Shown here one piece after another: positions 35,402-43,977 of a stretch of DNA of 64,000 bases. The stretch covers positions 1-64,000 of the forward strand of contig JADKAJ010000003.1 in NCBI GenBank assembly GCA_016719165.1, given 5' to 3'. Both the position numbers and the translations under genes were made by a program. This DNA comes from Chitinophagaceae bacterium. Lineage in GTDB: Bacteria > Bacteroidota > Bacteroidia > Chitinophagales > Chitinophagaceae. Position 1 is the stretch's first letter. Every line of letters starts with the position of its first letter. The notes below the pieces were generated by a model. The model was not told the DNA's origin. It saw only the letters and a list, made by a program, of their open reading frames with translations, and made no database searches.

Positions 35402-36580
35402 GCAACTCCTATCTTTATTTTTCAATTAGTTGATCTGCTTAAATCTAATTCATACGACTTTATTTTCTGTGGTGCTGGGTGTGCCAGTCTTAGTTTATTA
35501 ATGCGGATGATCCGCTCTGGGAAATTCACTGACAAGAAAATTCTCTTGCTGGATAAAGAGCCCAAAACAAAGAATGACCGTACCTGGTGCTTTTGGGAAA
35601 AGGAAAATGGTTTTTTCGATGAAATTGTTTACAGAAAATGGGATACCATTTCATTTTTTGGTGATAATTTTTCATCCCCGATGGATATTGCCCCTTACCA
35701 GTATAAGATGATAAGAGGAATTGATTTCTACGGGTATTGTTTTGCTGCAATAAAGAAGCAGGAAAATATTGAAATTAAGTATGCGGCCATTGGAGAATGG
35801 TTTATGCAGGAGGAAGAAGCTACTTTCATTCTTGATGGTCTGCCATATTCCGTAGGCAGACCCACCGTTTTTAATTCTATTTACGAGCCTGCAAAGAAAA
35901 ATGAAAATATAATCAGGCTTTTACAGCATTTCAAAGGGTGGGTGATAGAGACTGACAGGCCCTTCTTTCACCCGGAACAAGCGACAATGATGGATTTCAG
36001 GGTGTCACAGCAACATGGAACTACTTTTGCCTATGTGCTTCCCTTTTCTGCTACTACTGCATTGGTCGAATACACTTTGTTTACAAAAAATTTGCTGGAA
36101 CCTCATCAATACGATGATGGTTTGAAAGAATACATACACTCCTTTCTGGAGATCAGCAATTACACAATTAAGGAAGAAGAGTTTGGAGTCATACCAATGA
36201 CTAACGAGAAACACAGTTTTGACGGACATGGCTGGCAAATAGGCACCGCCGGCGGCCAAACAAAAGCTTCCAGTGGTTACACTTTCCAGTTTATTCAGAA
36301 GCAATCACAGCAGATTGTTGAATGCCTTCTTAGCGGCCGGTCATTGGCCCTTATTCCGGCAACTCCAAAGAGATTCAGGTTTTACGACAATACCCTTCTT
36401 GATATTCTGTATAATGATACACTCCCCGGTAAACAAATCTTTACACAGTTGTTCAAAAAAAATAATCCTCAGCAGGTGCTGAGGTTCCTGGATAATGAAA
36501 GTTCTTTAAAAGAAGAATTGAAAATTATTGCTACTTTACCCACCTGGCCGTTCTTTAAAGCAGCCTTAAAGCAGTTATAA
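35402..36580 (+). CDS. crtY: Lycopene beta-cyclase, CrtY type, with unclear start
   Basis: The frame is open from 35402 to TAA 36578-36580. The first in-frame ATG is 35501, but the FAD-binding FIFCGAGCASLSLL lies upstream of it (about 35459-35500), so the true start must be earlier. An ATG at 35398, 4 nt after crtZ, is one frame off; a single extra T in the run at 35418-35422 would link it. Other diagnostic motifs are NDRTWCFWE, the membrane-proximal MMDFRVSQQ and IGTAGGQTKASSGYTF. The enzyme cyclises both ends of lycopene to beta-carotene. It is the last gene of the operon and abuts a convergent gene. Confidence 0.85.
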   Translation, partial: ATPIFIFQLVDLLKSNSYDFIFCGAGCASLSLLMRMIRSGKFTDKKILLLDKEPKTKNDRTWCFWEKENGFFDEIVYRKWDTISFFGDNFSSPMDIAPYQYKMIRGIDFYGYCFAAIKKQENIEIKYAAIGEWFMQEEEATFILDGLPYSVGRPTVFNSIYEPAKKNENIIRLLQHFKGWVIETDRPFFHPEQATMMDFRVSQQHGTTFAYVLPFSATTALVEYTLFTKNLLEPHQYDDGLKEYIHSFLEISNYTIKEEEFGVIPMTNEKHSFDGHGWQIGTAGGQTKASSGYTFQFIQKQSQQIVECLLSGRSLALIPATPKRFRFYDNTLLDILYNDTLPGKQIFTQLFKKNNPQQVLRFLDNESSLKEELKIIATLPTWPFFKAALKQL

Positions 36581-37018
36581 TCAATTATCAGGATCCATCT
36601 GCATAAATTCTCTTTTTACTGCTTTCAACATACTGAATAGTTGTGCTACCTGTATCAGCAGTAAGACCGCTAATGCCAGCATTACATACCAGGGAAGTGT
36701 AATCGTTTTTACACCCGGTATCTTTTGGAATTTTTCAATATGCCACCCGGAAAGAGCTGAGCCAAAAGCCATACCCACTAATAGAAAAGAAATTAACGAA
36801 TAGACCACTTTCATGAACATGATTCTCATTGTCGAGTAACCTACTTTAAAATTTTCGAGAATTGCGGCAGGTATAATCAGCACCAAAGCAATCCAGCTCC
36901 AGTTCTTACTGAACCATTCATTGTCCAGTGTCAGATTGAGTCCAAGTACCAATACGATAGAAAGTAGTCCCCAGGGGAATAGCAGAAAAGTAGAAGGTTT
37001 ATGTGATGTAGTTGCCAT
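36581..37018 (-). CDS. Small integral membrane protein of unknown function
   Basis: This 145-residue protein has four predicted membrane helices (FLLFPWGLLSIVLVLGL, WSWIALVLIIPAAIL, VVYSLISFLLVGMAFG, WYVMLALAVLLLIQVAQLF) and a charged C-terminus. I do not recognise the family. Its stop directly abuts the convergent crtY stop, with no space for a separate terminator. It is unlikely to be part of the carotenoid pathway because of the opposite orientation. Confidence 0.7.
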   Translation of the reverse strand: MATTSHKPSTFLLFPWGLLSIVLVLGLNLTLDNEWFSKNWSWIALVLIIPAAILENFKVGYSTMRIMFMKVVYSLISFLLVGMAFGSALSGWHIEKFQKIPGVKTITLPWYVMLALAVLLLIQVAQLFSMLKAVKREFMQMDPDN

Positions 37019-37070
37019 GCCGGTAGATTTTTGTTAGGAGAGTAAGTTAAAAATAATCTTCCATAAAAGG

Positions 37071-37096
37071 AAAAAGCATCCTATGCAGGATGCTTT
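37071..37096 (-). terminator. Rho-independent terminator of the tRNA-Arg gene
   Basis: A 10-bp stem AAAGCATCCT/AGGATGCTTT with a 4-nt loop lies 4 nt beyond the tRNA 3' end. On the - strand it is followed by a T-run. Confidence 0.8.
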
Positions 37097-37100
37097 GTAG

Positions 37101-37172
37101 TAGCCTCGACAGGAATCGAACCTGTATCTGGAGCTTCGGAAACTCTTATACTATCCATTGTACTACGAGGCC
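37101..37172 (-). tRNA. tRNA-Arg(CCG)
   Basis: The - strand folds into a cloverleaf: 7-bp acceptor stem GGCCTCG/CGAGGCT, 4-bp D stem GTAC/GTAT, anticodon loop TTCCGAA with anticodon CCG, 5-bp T stem ACAGG/CCTGT with loop TTCGATT. It decodes CGG. The 3' CCA is not encoded. Confidence 0.9.
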
Positions 37173-37222
37173 AGTAACTGCTTGAGGTTGTTTACATCAA
37201 ACGTTGAACCCGGGAGCTCAAA

Positions 37223-37816
37223 CTATTTTATCAATCCGGGAGCATTGGTGGCAAACACTTTCACGGCAATAGCCAGCAAAATTACACCAAAAAATTTTCG
37301 AACAGCCATTAATCCGGCTTTTCCTAAAACTCTTTCAATCAGGGTTAAAGAACGGATCACCAGGTAAATGACAATAAGGTTCACCAATATTGCTACCAGG
37401 ATCATAAACTCATTTCTATCACTTCTCTCAAAAGTGGCTTTTAATGACATGATGGTCGTAAGTGTTCCACTACCCGCAATCAGGGGAAATGCAATAGGAA
37501 CAACTGTTCCTGAAGGAGCTCCTTGTTCTGATTTAAAGAACTCTATACCCAGGATCATCTCCAGCCCTAAAATAAAGATCACAATAGAACCGGCCACTGC
37601 AAATGACCGTATGTCCACACCCAGTATATTCAGGAACGGTTTTCCAATAAAGAAGAACAATACCATTAATGCCCCGGAAATCAGCGTTACCCTCCATGCA
37701 TTAATACCACCCATTTTTTGCTTTATTGATATAAGCATAGGTACTGAACCTACAATATCAATGACAGCAAACAATGTGAAAGTCAGCGTCAGGAACTCCT
37801 GTAAATTGAATTGCAT
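37223..37816 (-). CDS. MarC-family integral membrane protein
   Basis: This 197-residue protein has six membrane helices and the MarC/UPF0056 features: LFAVIDIVGSVPMLISI at the N-terminus, FILGLEMILGIEFF, and PIAFPLIAGSGTLTTIMSL with the conserved P-L-x-A-G-x-G-T. The function of the family is not established. The gene is monocistronic in appearance, with its start 25 nt from the downstream gene of the CWC protein. Confidence 0.9.
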   Translation of the reverse strand: MQFNLQEFLTLTFTLFAVIDIVGSVPMLISIKQKMGGINAWRVTLISGALMVLFFFIGKPFLNILGVDIRSFAVAGSIVIFILGLEMILGIEFFKSEQGAPSGTVVPIAFPLIAGSGTLTTIMSLKATFERSDRNEFMILVAILVNLIVIYLVIRSLTLIERVLGKAGLMAVRKFFGVILLAIAVKVFATNAPGLIK

Positions 37817-37841
37817 GACCGTTGGTTTTCTGCAAATGTAG

Positions 37842-38048
37842 TTATCTGAAGATATATTTCTCTTTAAATAAATTCAGCTCATCTGACAGGTATTCCAGGC
37901 AGTTCCTGCAAAGGCAATCAGCATAACGCTGTTCGATATATGCCCTTTGTTCATGGGTTATTGTAATACCATAACACTGGCATTGCAATATGTTTCCCGG
38001 TTTGCATTCGAATGCAATTATGCATCTTGGGCAACGCTTTTTTTTCAT
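37842..38048 (-). CDS. Cysteine-rich CWC-type small protein
   Basis: This 68-residue protein has CPRC near the N-terminus, then FEC, CQCYG, and CLCRNCL, giving eight cysteines in pairs as in the Cys-rich CWC family, likely a small zinc- or metal-binding protein. It ends 25 nt before the marC-like start on the same strand. No clear function is known. Confidence 0.75.
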   Translation of the reverse strand: MKKKRCPRCIIAFECKPGNILQCQCYGITITHEQRAYIEQRYADCLCRNCLEYLSDELNLFKEKYIFR

Positions 38049-38068
38049 GCTGGCACATAGAAACTGGT

Positions 38069-40009
38069 TTACAGCTGAAAACTCAGGCCTGTGATGAAAT
38101 TAAATTTCCTTGTATTGTAGCCCGGGATATCAAAGTAAACTTTATTAGTGATATTCTTCAGATCTAAAAATACTCTTATAGCTTTTCCAAATTTGTATTC
38201 ACCATACATGTCCGCTATCGCATATCCAGTAATGGTTTCAGGAGATGAACCATAAATGAATTCTTCCCTTTTGCTGAGACTGCGAATATGAGTGCTTATA
38301 AAAAAATCTTTGCTGAACCGGATGCCCGCAGTAAGGTTAATGGTATGTTTGGGAATACGGTACAAATTATAGTAGGTGGTATCTTTGCCCAATGGGCTGC
38401 CTGTACCGTCATAAAGCGAAGTTGTTTTGCCATTAGTATAGGTGTAGTTGGCAGTAATAGTAAAGATATTTTTAGCGTAGCTCAGTTCTGCTTCGATACC
38501 ATTGTTGATTTGTTTACTTACGTTAAGGTATTTACTTTGAAAACTGGAAGGATTGAAAGTATATATAATGGCATCGGTTGTTTTCCGGTAAAAACCTACG
38601 ATCCTTGCCGAAATCGGTTTACCGGATAACAGTTCAGCACCCGCTTCTCCTATGATTCCTTTTTCTGGTAAAAGGGCTGCGTTACCAGCATAGGCATCAA
38701 ATAATTGGTATAATGTAGGTGCTTTAAAAGCAGAGTAAAGATTGGCAAAAACTTTTACTTTGTTCTTGACCAGGAAGGAGGGATTGAACGTAAAAGTGAA
38801 ATTACTTCCATACGCTGAATGCTCATTGAAGCGTCCGCCTAATTCAACATTTAACCCGTTTCTTTTATAAACAACCGATGCGTAGGGGCTGATCTGTTTA
38901 ATCCGGGCATTTAAAACCGGTTGATTAAATGGCCCAAATATCCCGGTAGACCAATACCATTGGTCTGTATTAGCGGAGCGAAAATCTGCTCCGGCAAGTA
39001 ATTCCCATTGACTCAATCTCCAATTGCCATAGAATTCTGCATAATGAGTCCGTCCGATATAGTTGCTTTTTGAATAGAAGGCGAACAAATTGCTTTTATG
39101 TGAAGAATCGTCAAAATAACTTCTTTCAATCCTGTTGTAGTTGTAATTAAGATGTATACTTCCGTTACTAAAATGATGCTGCAAGCCACCACCAAATTGT
39201 ATGTTGTTACTTTCTGAAGTGAAATCCCTGTCATCTGTATATGCAGAAGCATCAATATCTGTTTTATAATTGCTATAGGTGCCTGATAAAGAGATTTTAA
39301 TGGTATTGCTGATAGTAAAACCTGTTCGCCCATTAATGGCATGTTGATTGAAACCATCCCTGTCAAAGCCCGCAGATCCGCTCGAGTCGAAGGCTGCAGA
39401 AAACCCATCGTTGCTGAGATGTGTATAATTCAGCGAATAATCTGCTTTATTTCCCCGACCATTAATTCCAATATTTTGCCGTAAGGTGTTATAACTTCCG
39501 CCGGAAAAAGCACCATGTACGTTTAGCTTTTTTGCACCCGCCTTTTTTGAAATGATATTAATTACACCGGCCACAGCATCCGATCCATACAAAGTAGATT
39601 GACCACCTTTTAGTATTTCAATTCTTTCTACCTGGTCAGTGGTTAGAAAGTTTAAATCAAAATAATTTGTTATTACTGAAGGATCATTTACCGGAATGCC
39701 ATCCAGCAATATCAATACGTTTCCGGCCGAAGCACCGCGGATGCTGACCGTTTGATTGGTGCCCAGGGCATTATTGGCGCCAATAATAACAGTTCCTGTT
39801 GCACTATTCAAAATTTCAGGAAGTGTTTTGCCTCCGCTCCTTTCTAATTGTTCCCGGGAAATAGTGGTGACAACCTTCCCGGTTTCACTTTGTTTTTTTG
39901 GATACTTGTTGGTGGTAATTACCACTTCGTTTAGCAATGTTGTGTCCTGTTGTGCTTTTAGCTGATTGCTGAAAATAACAACAGCCAGCACAAAAAAATG
40001 TCTTTTCAT
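38069..40009 (-). CDS. btuB: TonB-dependent receptor, BtuB-like (cobalamin)
   Basis: ATG at 40009 (MKRHFFVLAVVIF) begins a signal peptide; the longer frame running to 40204 enters the riboswitch and is rejected. The 646-residue protein has a plug domain (TLLNEVVITTNKYPKK, SIRGASAGNVLILLDGIPVND, VERIEILKGGQSTLYGSDAVAGVINII) and a 22-strand barrel ending in a C-terminal aromatic-type strand (FITGLSFQL). Its leader contains a cobalamin riboswitch, which supports corrinoid as substrate. Outer membrane import is TonB-ExbBD driven; those genes are not in the window. Confidence 0.88.
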   Translation of the reverse strand: MKRHFFVLAVVIFSNQLKAQQDTTLLNEVVITTNKYPKKQSETGKVVTTISREQLERSGGKTLPEILNSATGTVIIGANNALGTNQTVSIRGASAGNVLILLDGIPVNDPSVITNYFDLNFLTTDQVERIEILKGGQSTLYGSDAVAGVINIISKKAGAKKLNVHGAFSGGSYNTLRQNIGINGRGNKADYSLNYTHLSNDGFSAAFDSSGSAGFDRDGFNQHAINGRTGFTISNTIKISLSGTYSNYKTDIDASAYTDDRDFTSESNNIQFGGGLQHHFSNGSIHLNYNYNRIERSYFDDSSHKSNLFAFYSKSNYIGRTHYAEFYGNWRLSQWELLAGADFRSANTDQWYWSTGIFGPFNQPVLNARIKQISPYASVVYKRNGLNVELGGRFNEHSAYGSNFTFTFNPSFLVKNKVKVFANLYSAFKAPTLYQLFDAYAGNAALLPEKGIIGEAGAELLSGKPISARIVGFYRKTTDAIIYTFNPSSFQSKYLNVSKQINNGIEAELSYAKNIFTITANYTYTNGKTTSLYDGTGSPLGKDTTYYNLYRIPKHTINLTAGIRFSKDFFISTHIRSLSKREEFIYGSSPETITGYAIADMYGEYKFGKAIRVFLDLKNITNKVYFDIPGYNTRKFNFITGLSFQL

Positions 40010-40124
40010 ATAAAATGAAATTTTGTGTGACTGCTTCCGGAAATAAAAAAGTGATAGAAATATAAACGTCCTGCGACTTTTACATCTCATGCCTTTCACC
40101 CGAAAGCTGAATGTTGTTTGCTCG

Positions 40125-40310
40125 ACGTGGCAGGTCTTCTGGCTTACTCCGTTGTTTAATGCCTTCCCGTCCGCCAACCGGACAGTGGCTTGAAGATTAA
40201 ACAATCAATAAAGGAGCTTACAGCTACGGGGATAGCACCGGACTCTTTGCCTTCGGCAGGCAAGTACACCGGGTTTCCCTTTTAATCCCGATTGTTAGGT
40301 CGGGAACCAA
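40125..40310 (-). ncRNA. Cobalamin riboswitch
   Basis: Read on the - strand, this region has the conserved cobalamin-aptamer order: GGGAAACCCGGTG, GGTGCTATCCCCGTAGCTGTAAGC, GCCACTGTC, GGGAAGGC, and the B12 box AAGCCAGAAGACCTGCC. It starts just after a predicted transcription start near 40311 and ends about 115 nt upstream of the btuB start. Binding of cobalamin should lower expression of the receptor. I cannot assign the expression platform with certainty. Confidence 0.93.
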
Positions 40311-40317
40311 ATCGATA

Positions 40318-40325
40318 CAAAAGTA
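40318..40325 (-). promoter_or_regulatory. Promoter -7 box TACTTTTG for riboswitch-btuB transcript
   Basis: On the - strand, TACTTTTG matches TAnnTTTG exactly and would place the start at about 40311, at the first base of the riboswitch. The -33 element is weak. Confidence 0.5.
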
Positions 40326-40481
40326 GGAGGAAGAAGTTTTGTACTGAAAAGAGTTATCAACATCCTTACGTGTCCATATCTATTACCGGGCATCAGAGAG
40401 TTTGGAAGATTGATTTTCTATGATTTCTTATGGGGTAAAGGCTGAATGTGCAGCTCTGTTTATTACTTATTTAACCTGGAT

Positions 40482-42587
40482 TTACTTTTGCTGAAATTTC
40501 ATTTGAACCGCATTATTTTTTTTCAAAGCTTTGATCCATTGAAAAGATACCCCTGCATAATAATTACGGCGGGGGGCTGCATTGTAAAAACGGTTAGCTG
40601 TTGCATTAATGTCATTCCCAAGGCTATAAACTTTATCCAGTAAATTATCTGCTCCGGCATAAAGATTCAGCTTGTATTTGTTCTGTAACCGTTTGCTCCA
40701 GCCTATCCTGGTACCCATCAGTTGGTAAGGTTCTGCTGTAGCTGAATTGGCATCATTTAAGAATATTCCAGATGCTGCATAAAAAGTGATATTTGTATAG
40801 ATGCCGTTTTTCAATTGCAGATCACCAGTAAATGAGAGTGTATTGGCCGGAACAGAAGGAACGATTTTGCCTGAGTAGTCATCATTGCCCCGGATAAAAC
40901 TGCCATAGCGGAAATGACTGTATGTATAATCTGCCCTCAGGTTCAGGTAATCCACCAGGCTTTTATTTTTTGCCAGGAGCAGGTAACTGCTATGCACTTC
41001 AAGACCTTTTTGTTTTATGTCTCCGGCATTGATAAAATAATCTGCGCCGGAGATATCTCTTCTCTGTACAAGGGCATTGTTCAGGCGAAAATAAAAACCG
41101 GTCAGTTCCAGTTGAAGTTTTTTGCGGAGGAAGGGCTTAGAAACAGTTATTTCATAATTCCAGCCATTTTCTGCTTCCAGGTTCGTACTGATCACTCCTG
41201 TAGAGGGAAGTAACTCGGAGATCGTAGGAGGTGAGAAGCCTTTAGATATAGTCCCTTTTAATGTCAACTCCCGCCGGAAATCTTTTTTCAGGGAAATTCG
41301 TGGGGCTATTTCATTCTGATAACTTCTCTTTTGTTCTGTGACGGGATATGTACTTAGCCGGATGAAATTTACTTTTGTTTTATTAGTGCTTAGACCGCCA
41401 TTTATTGACCAGGTATTATTAATAAGGACATCAGCCTGCAGAAAGAGGGTGTATGTTGTGTACCTGATATCATCATTTGTTTGCAATGTATCAGGATTGC
41501 CATTCCTGTTTCTAGCAACCTGTGTATTGAAAAACCCTGACTGGTATTCTGTACCGGCTGTCAATTGCCAGGTAGTTTCTTCATTTTTTATGGTATAATT
41601 AAAAACAGAGCGGCCGCCAAAATGAGGTTCATTTCGCCTCTCGAAATTCCGTATTGCAGAGTTCTTCACCTGGTTAAAAGTGCCATAAAAGGTGGTTGTA
41701 TTGGTGAAATGGGTATTAAACTGGTAGTGATTGGTAAACCCTGCTGTAATGTTTTTCTGCCAGATTGCTGCATTCATATTTACTGCGGAAGGAAATCCAC
41801 CTGCTGCCGGCCTTGCCGATGCAGGATCAGTATTATACTCTGCCAATGTCAATGCCCCGGGTGTTTGATAATACATATCCGAAAAAAGGACGGATGCTGT
41901 TAGTTGTTGTTTAGCCGATAATTTCAGTTGTGATATCCACGAGAAATTGTCCCGTCTCATTTTCGATTGTACCCGGTAACCATCGGACTGGTTATGTGCA
42001 AAAGTGAATTGGTTTTTATTTTCTTTTTGTCCGAAACGGGCAGAGGCAAAAACATTCTGGAGTTTATAGCTGCCGGTTATATATTCCAGGCTGGCGCCCG
42101 GTTGCCACCTGTCGAGATTGTTTATCAAAATCAATCCACCTGTGCCGGCGCCGTACATACTACCGGCAGGCCCCTTAAAAATTTCTATGATAGAAAAATT
42201 GTTTTGTGCCAGTTGGTTGAAATAGGTATTACCACCGGGGTCTGTAAGGGGAATATCATTCCAGTAAACTTTTACATTTCTTACGCCAAAAGGCGAACGA
42301 AGCGAACTGCCCCGGATATTGATACGATAGCTGCCCGGGGATCTTTCTTCCATTCGTACTCCGGTAATAGTATTGAATGCATTAACGAAAGATGATTTAT
42401 TATTCATTTCAGTAGCATTTCGATCAATGATCTTTACGGTTGCTGTAGTAAGCGATGCATGCCGGTTTTGTTCAAAAGCCCTGATCGTTACTTCCTCTAA
42501 AAGTGTTGAAGTGTCTGTTGTTTCTTCCTGGCCGAAAGCGGGCAATAAAGAATAGATGAATACTAAAAAAATGAAAAATCTCTTCAA
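40482..42587 (-). CDS. TonB-dependent receptor (siderophore/iron type)
   Basis: This 701-residue protein has a signal peptide (FFIFLVFIYSLLPAFGQ), a plug domain (LLEEVTIRAFEQ, MEERSPGSYRINIRGSSLRSPFGVRNVKVYWNDIPLTD in part, EIFKGPAGSMYGAGTGG) and a barrel (GFSPPTISELLPS, NLYAGADNLLDKVY). The RNVKVYWNDIP segment is typical of FecA/iron-complex receptors. No Fur-like box or riboswitch is visible upstream. A 472-nt gap to btuB on the same strand holds the riboswitch and about 155 nt (40326-40481) in which I see nothing else. Confidence 0.85.
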   Translation of the reverse strand: MKRFFIFLVFIYSLLPAFGQEETTDTSTLLEEVTIRAFEQNRHASLTTATVKIIDRNATEMNNKSSFVNAFNTITGVRMEERSPGSYRINIRGSSLRSPFGVRNVKVYWNDIPLTDPGGNTYFNQLAQNNFSIIEIFKGPAGSMYGAGTGGLILINNLDRWQPGASLEYITGSYKLQNVFASARFGQKENKNQFTFAHNQSDGYRVQSKMRRDNFSWISQLKLSAKQQLTASVLFSDMYYQTPGALTLAEYNTDPASARPAAGGFPSAVNMNAAIWQKNITAGFTNHYQFNTHFTNTTTFYGTFNQVKNSAIRNFERRNEPHFGGRSVFNYTIKNEETTWQLTAGTEYQSGFFNTQVARNRNGNPDTLQTNDDIRYTTYTLFLQADVLINNTWSINGGLSTNKTKVNFIRLSTYPVTEQKRSYQNEIAPRISLKKDFRRELTLKGTISKGFSPPTISELLPSTGVISTNLEAENGWNYEITVSKPFLRKKLQLELTGFYFRLNNALVQRRDISGADYFINAGDIKQKGLEVHSSYLLLAKNKSLVDYLNLRADYTYSHFRYGSFIRGNDDYSGKIVPSVPANTLSFTGDLQLKNGIYTNITFYAASGIFLNDANSATAEPYQLMGTRIGWSKRLQNKYKLNLYAGADNLLDKVYSLGNDINATANRFYNAAPRRNYYAGVSFQWIKALKKNNAVQMKFQQK

Positions 42588-42642
42588 GGTTACTGAATTG
42601 TAAGAGGATAAAGTTAGATTGTTTTCTTTGTATCTTCAATCC

Positions 42643-43977
42643 ATGACTGCTAAGAATAAACTCGGACTGTTTTCACTGACAATGATAGTGATCGGCCTCG
42701 TTATCGGCACTGGAATTTTCCGTACATCTAAAGATGCGGCAGAGGCTGCCACAACTCCAACTATTTTTTTTGCAGCCTGGATAGTTGCAGGGCTGGTAGC
42801 TATTTGCGGAGCCTTAACATATGCTGAAATAGGAAGCCGGTATCCGGTTACCGGTGGTTACTATAAGATATTTTCTTATGCGTATCACCCTTCACTGGCA
42901 TTTGGAATTAATGCGATTATACTTATTTCCAATGCCGCTTCTTTATCAGGGGTGGCATTAATAGGCAGTGAATACATTACTCCGCTTTTGATAGAGGCTG
43001 GCAGTGTGGAAAAATGGAAGCCATTTGTGGCAATGGCAGCGATCATACTTTTTTATGGCGTTAACCTGATGGGATTAAGGATGAGTTCGCAAACACAGAA
43101 TGTGCTGATGCTTATTAAGATCGGTATGTTGCTTGTATTAATCGCAGCATTATTCTTTCCGGCTATTCATAGTACAGCCCCCGTAATTATTGATGAATCA
43201 AAAACTTCAGCCGCCGCATTATTGCTTTCATTTGGTGTGGCTTTAAAAGCTACCTCATTTACATATGGGGGGTACCAGCAAACTATCAATTTTGGTGAGG
43301 AAGTTGAAAATCCTCAAAAAAATATCCCAAAGGGTATTTTTATCGGAATCGTCGTGATTATTTGTTTGTACCTGCTGGTCAGTTACGCTTATGTGAAAGT
43401 AATTGGTTTCAATAATTTAAAGGAGACAAGTGGCATAGCTTCGGTGGTGGCTGAGAAATTGTTTGGAGAGGCAGGTAAGTACGGATCTTCTATTTTATTA
43501 TTCCTCGCAGTACTGGCTTATGTAAATGTATTACTGCTTAGTAATCCGCGGGTAATGTATGCCATGAGTACTGATGGTATTTTGCCAAAGATATTTCAGA
43601 AAAAAGATGAGAAAAGGGATGTGCTTACGGTCAGCCTGACGGTGTTTGCGGCAATTTGTATTGTCGTTTTATTCTTTGCAGACAAATTCGAGAAGATTTT
43701 AAGTTTCACTATCTTTTTGGACTCGATTGGTATGGCTACCTCAGCAGCAACAATTTTTATTTTGCGGAGAAAAACCCGGCATCTCGATGGAACAGGCATC
43801 TATGCTATGAAATTATATCCACTTCTTCCGGTACTGTTTATACTTGCCTATACATTTGTAGGAACGATGATCGCCGTAAAAGAACCTGAACTGGCATTGA
43901 CAGGTATAAGTGTTTTAGCTGCATTTATACTATTGTTTTTTATTGTGAAGCAATTACAAAAGGACAAAACTCAATAA
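42643..43977 (+). CDS. APC-superfamily amino acid permease
   Basis: ATG 42643 is preferred over TTG 42619. The 444-residue protein has 12 membrane helices. Helix 1 contains VIGLVIGTGIFRTS, the substrate-binding G-x-G-I-F break, and helix 6 contains FTYGGYQQTINFGEEVENPQKNIPKGI, the classical signature of APC amino acid transporters. It is followed directly by a PLP enzyme of the Cys/Met family, suggesting import of its substrate. Confidence 0.88.
   Translation: MTAKNKLGLFSLTMIVIGLVIGTGIFRTSKDAAEAATTPTIFFAAWIVAGLVAICGALTYAEIGSRYPVTGGYYKIFSYAYHPSLAFGINAIILISNAASLSGVALIGSEYITPLLIEAGSVEKWKPFVAMAAIILFYGVNLMGLRMSSQTQNVLMLIKIGMLLVLIAALFFPAIHSTAPVIIDESKTSAAALLLSFGVALKATSFTYGGYQQTINFGEEVENPQKNIPKGIFIGIVVIICLYLLVSYAYVKVIGFNNLKETSGIASVVAEKLFGEAGKYGSSILLFLAVLAYVNVLLLSNPRVMYAMSTDGILPKIFQKKDEKRDVLTVSLTVFAAICIVVLFFADKFEKILSFTIFLDSIGMATSAATIFILRRKTRHLDGTGIYAMKLYPLLPVLFILAYTFVGTMIAVKEPELALTGISVLAAFILLFFIVKQLQKDKTQ

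Noticed and set aside
38069..40204. Longer btuB reading frame starting at 40204
   Set aside because: The first 65 codons run through the cobalamin riboswitch; ATG 40009 gives a proper signal peptide.
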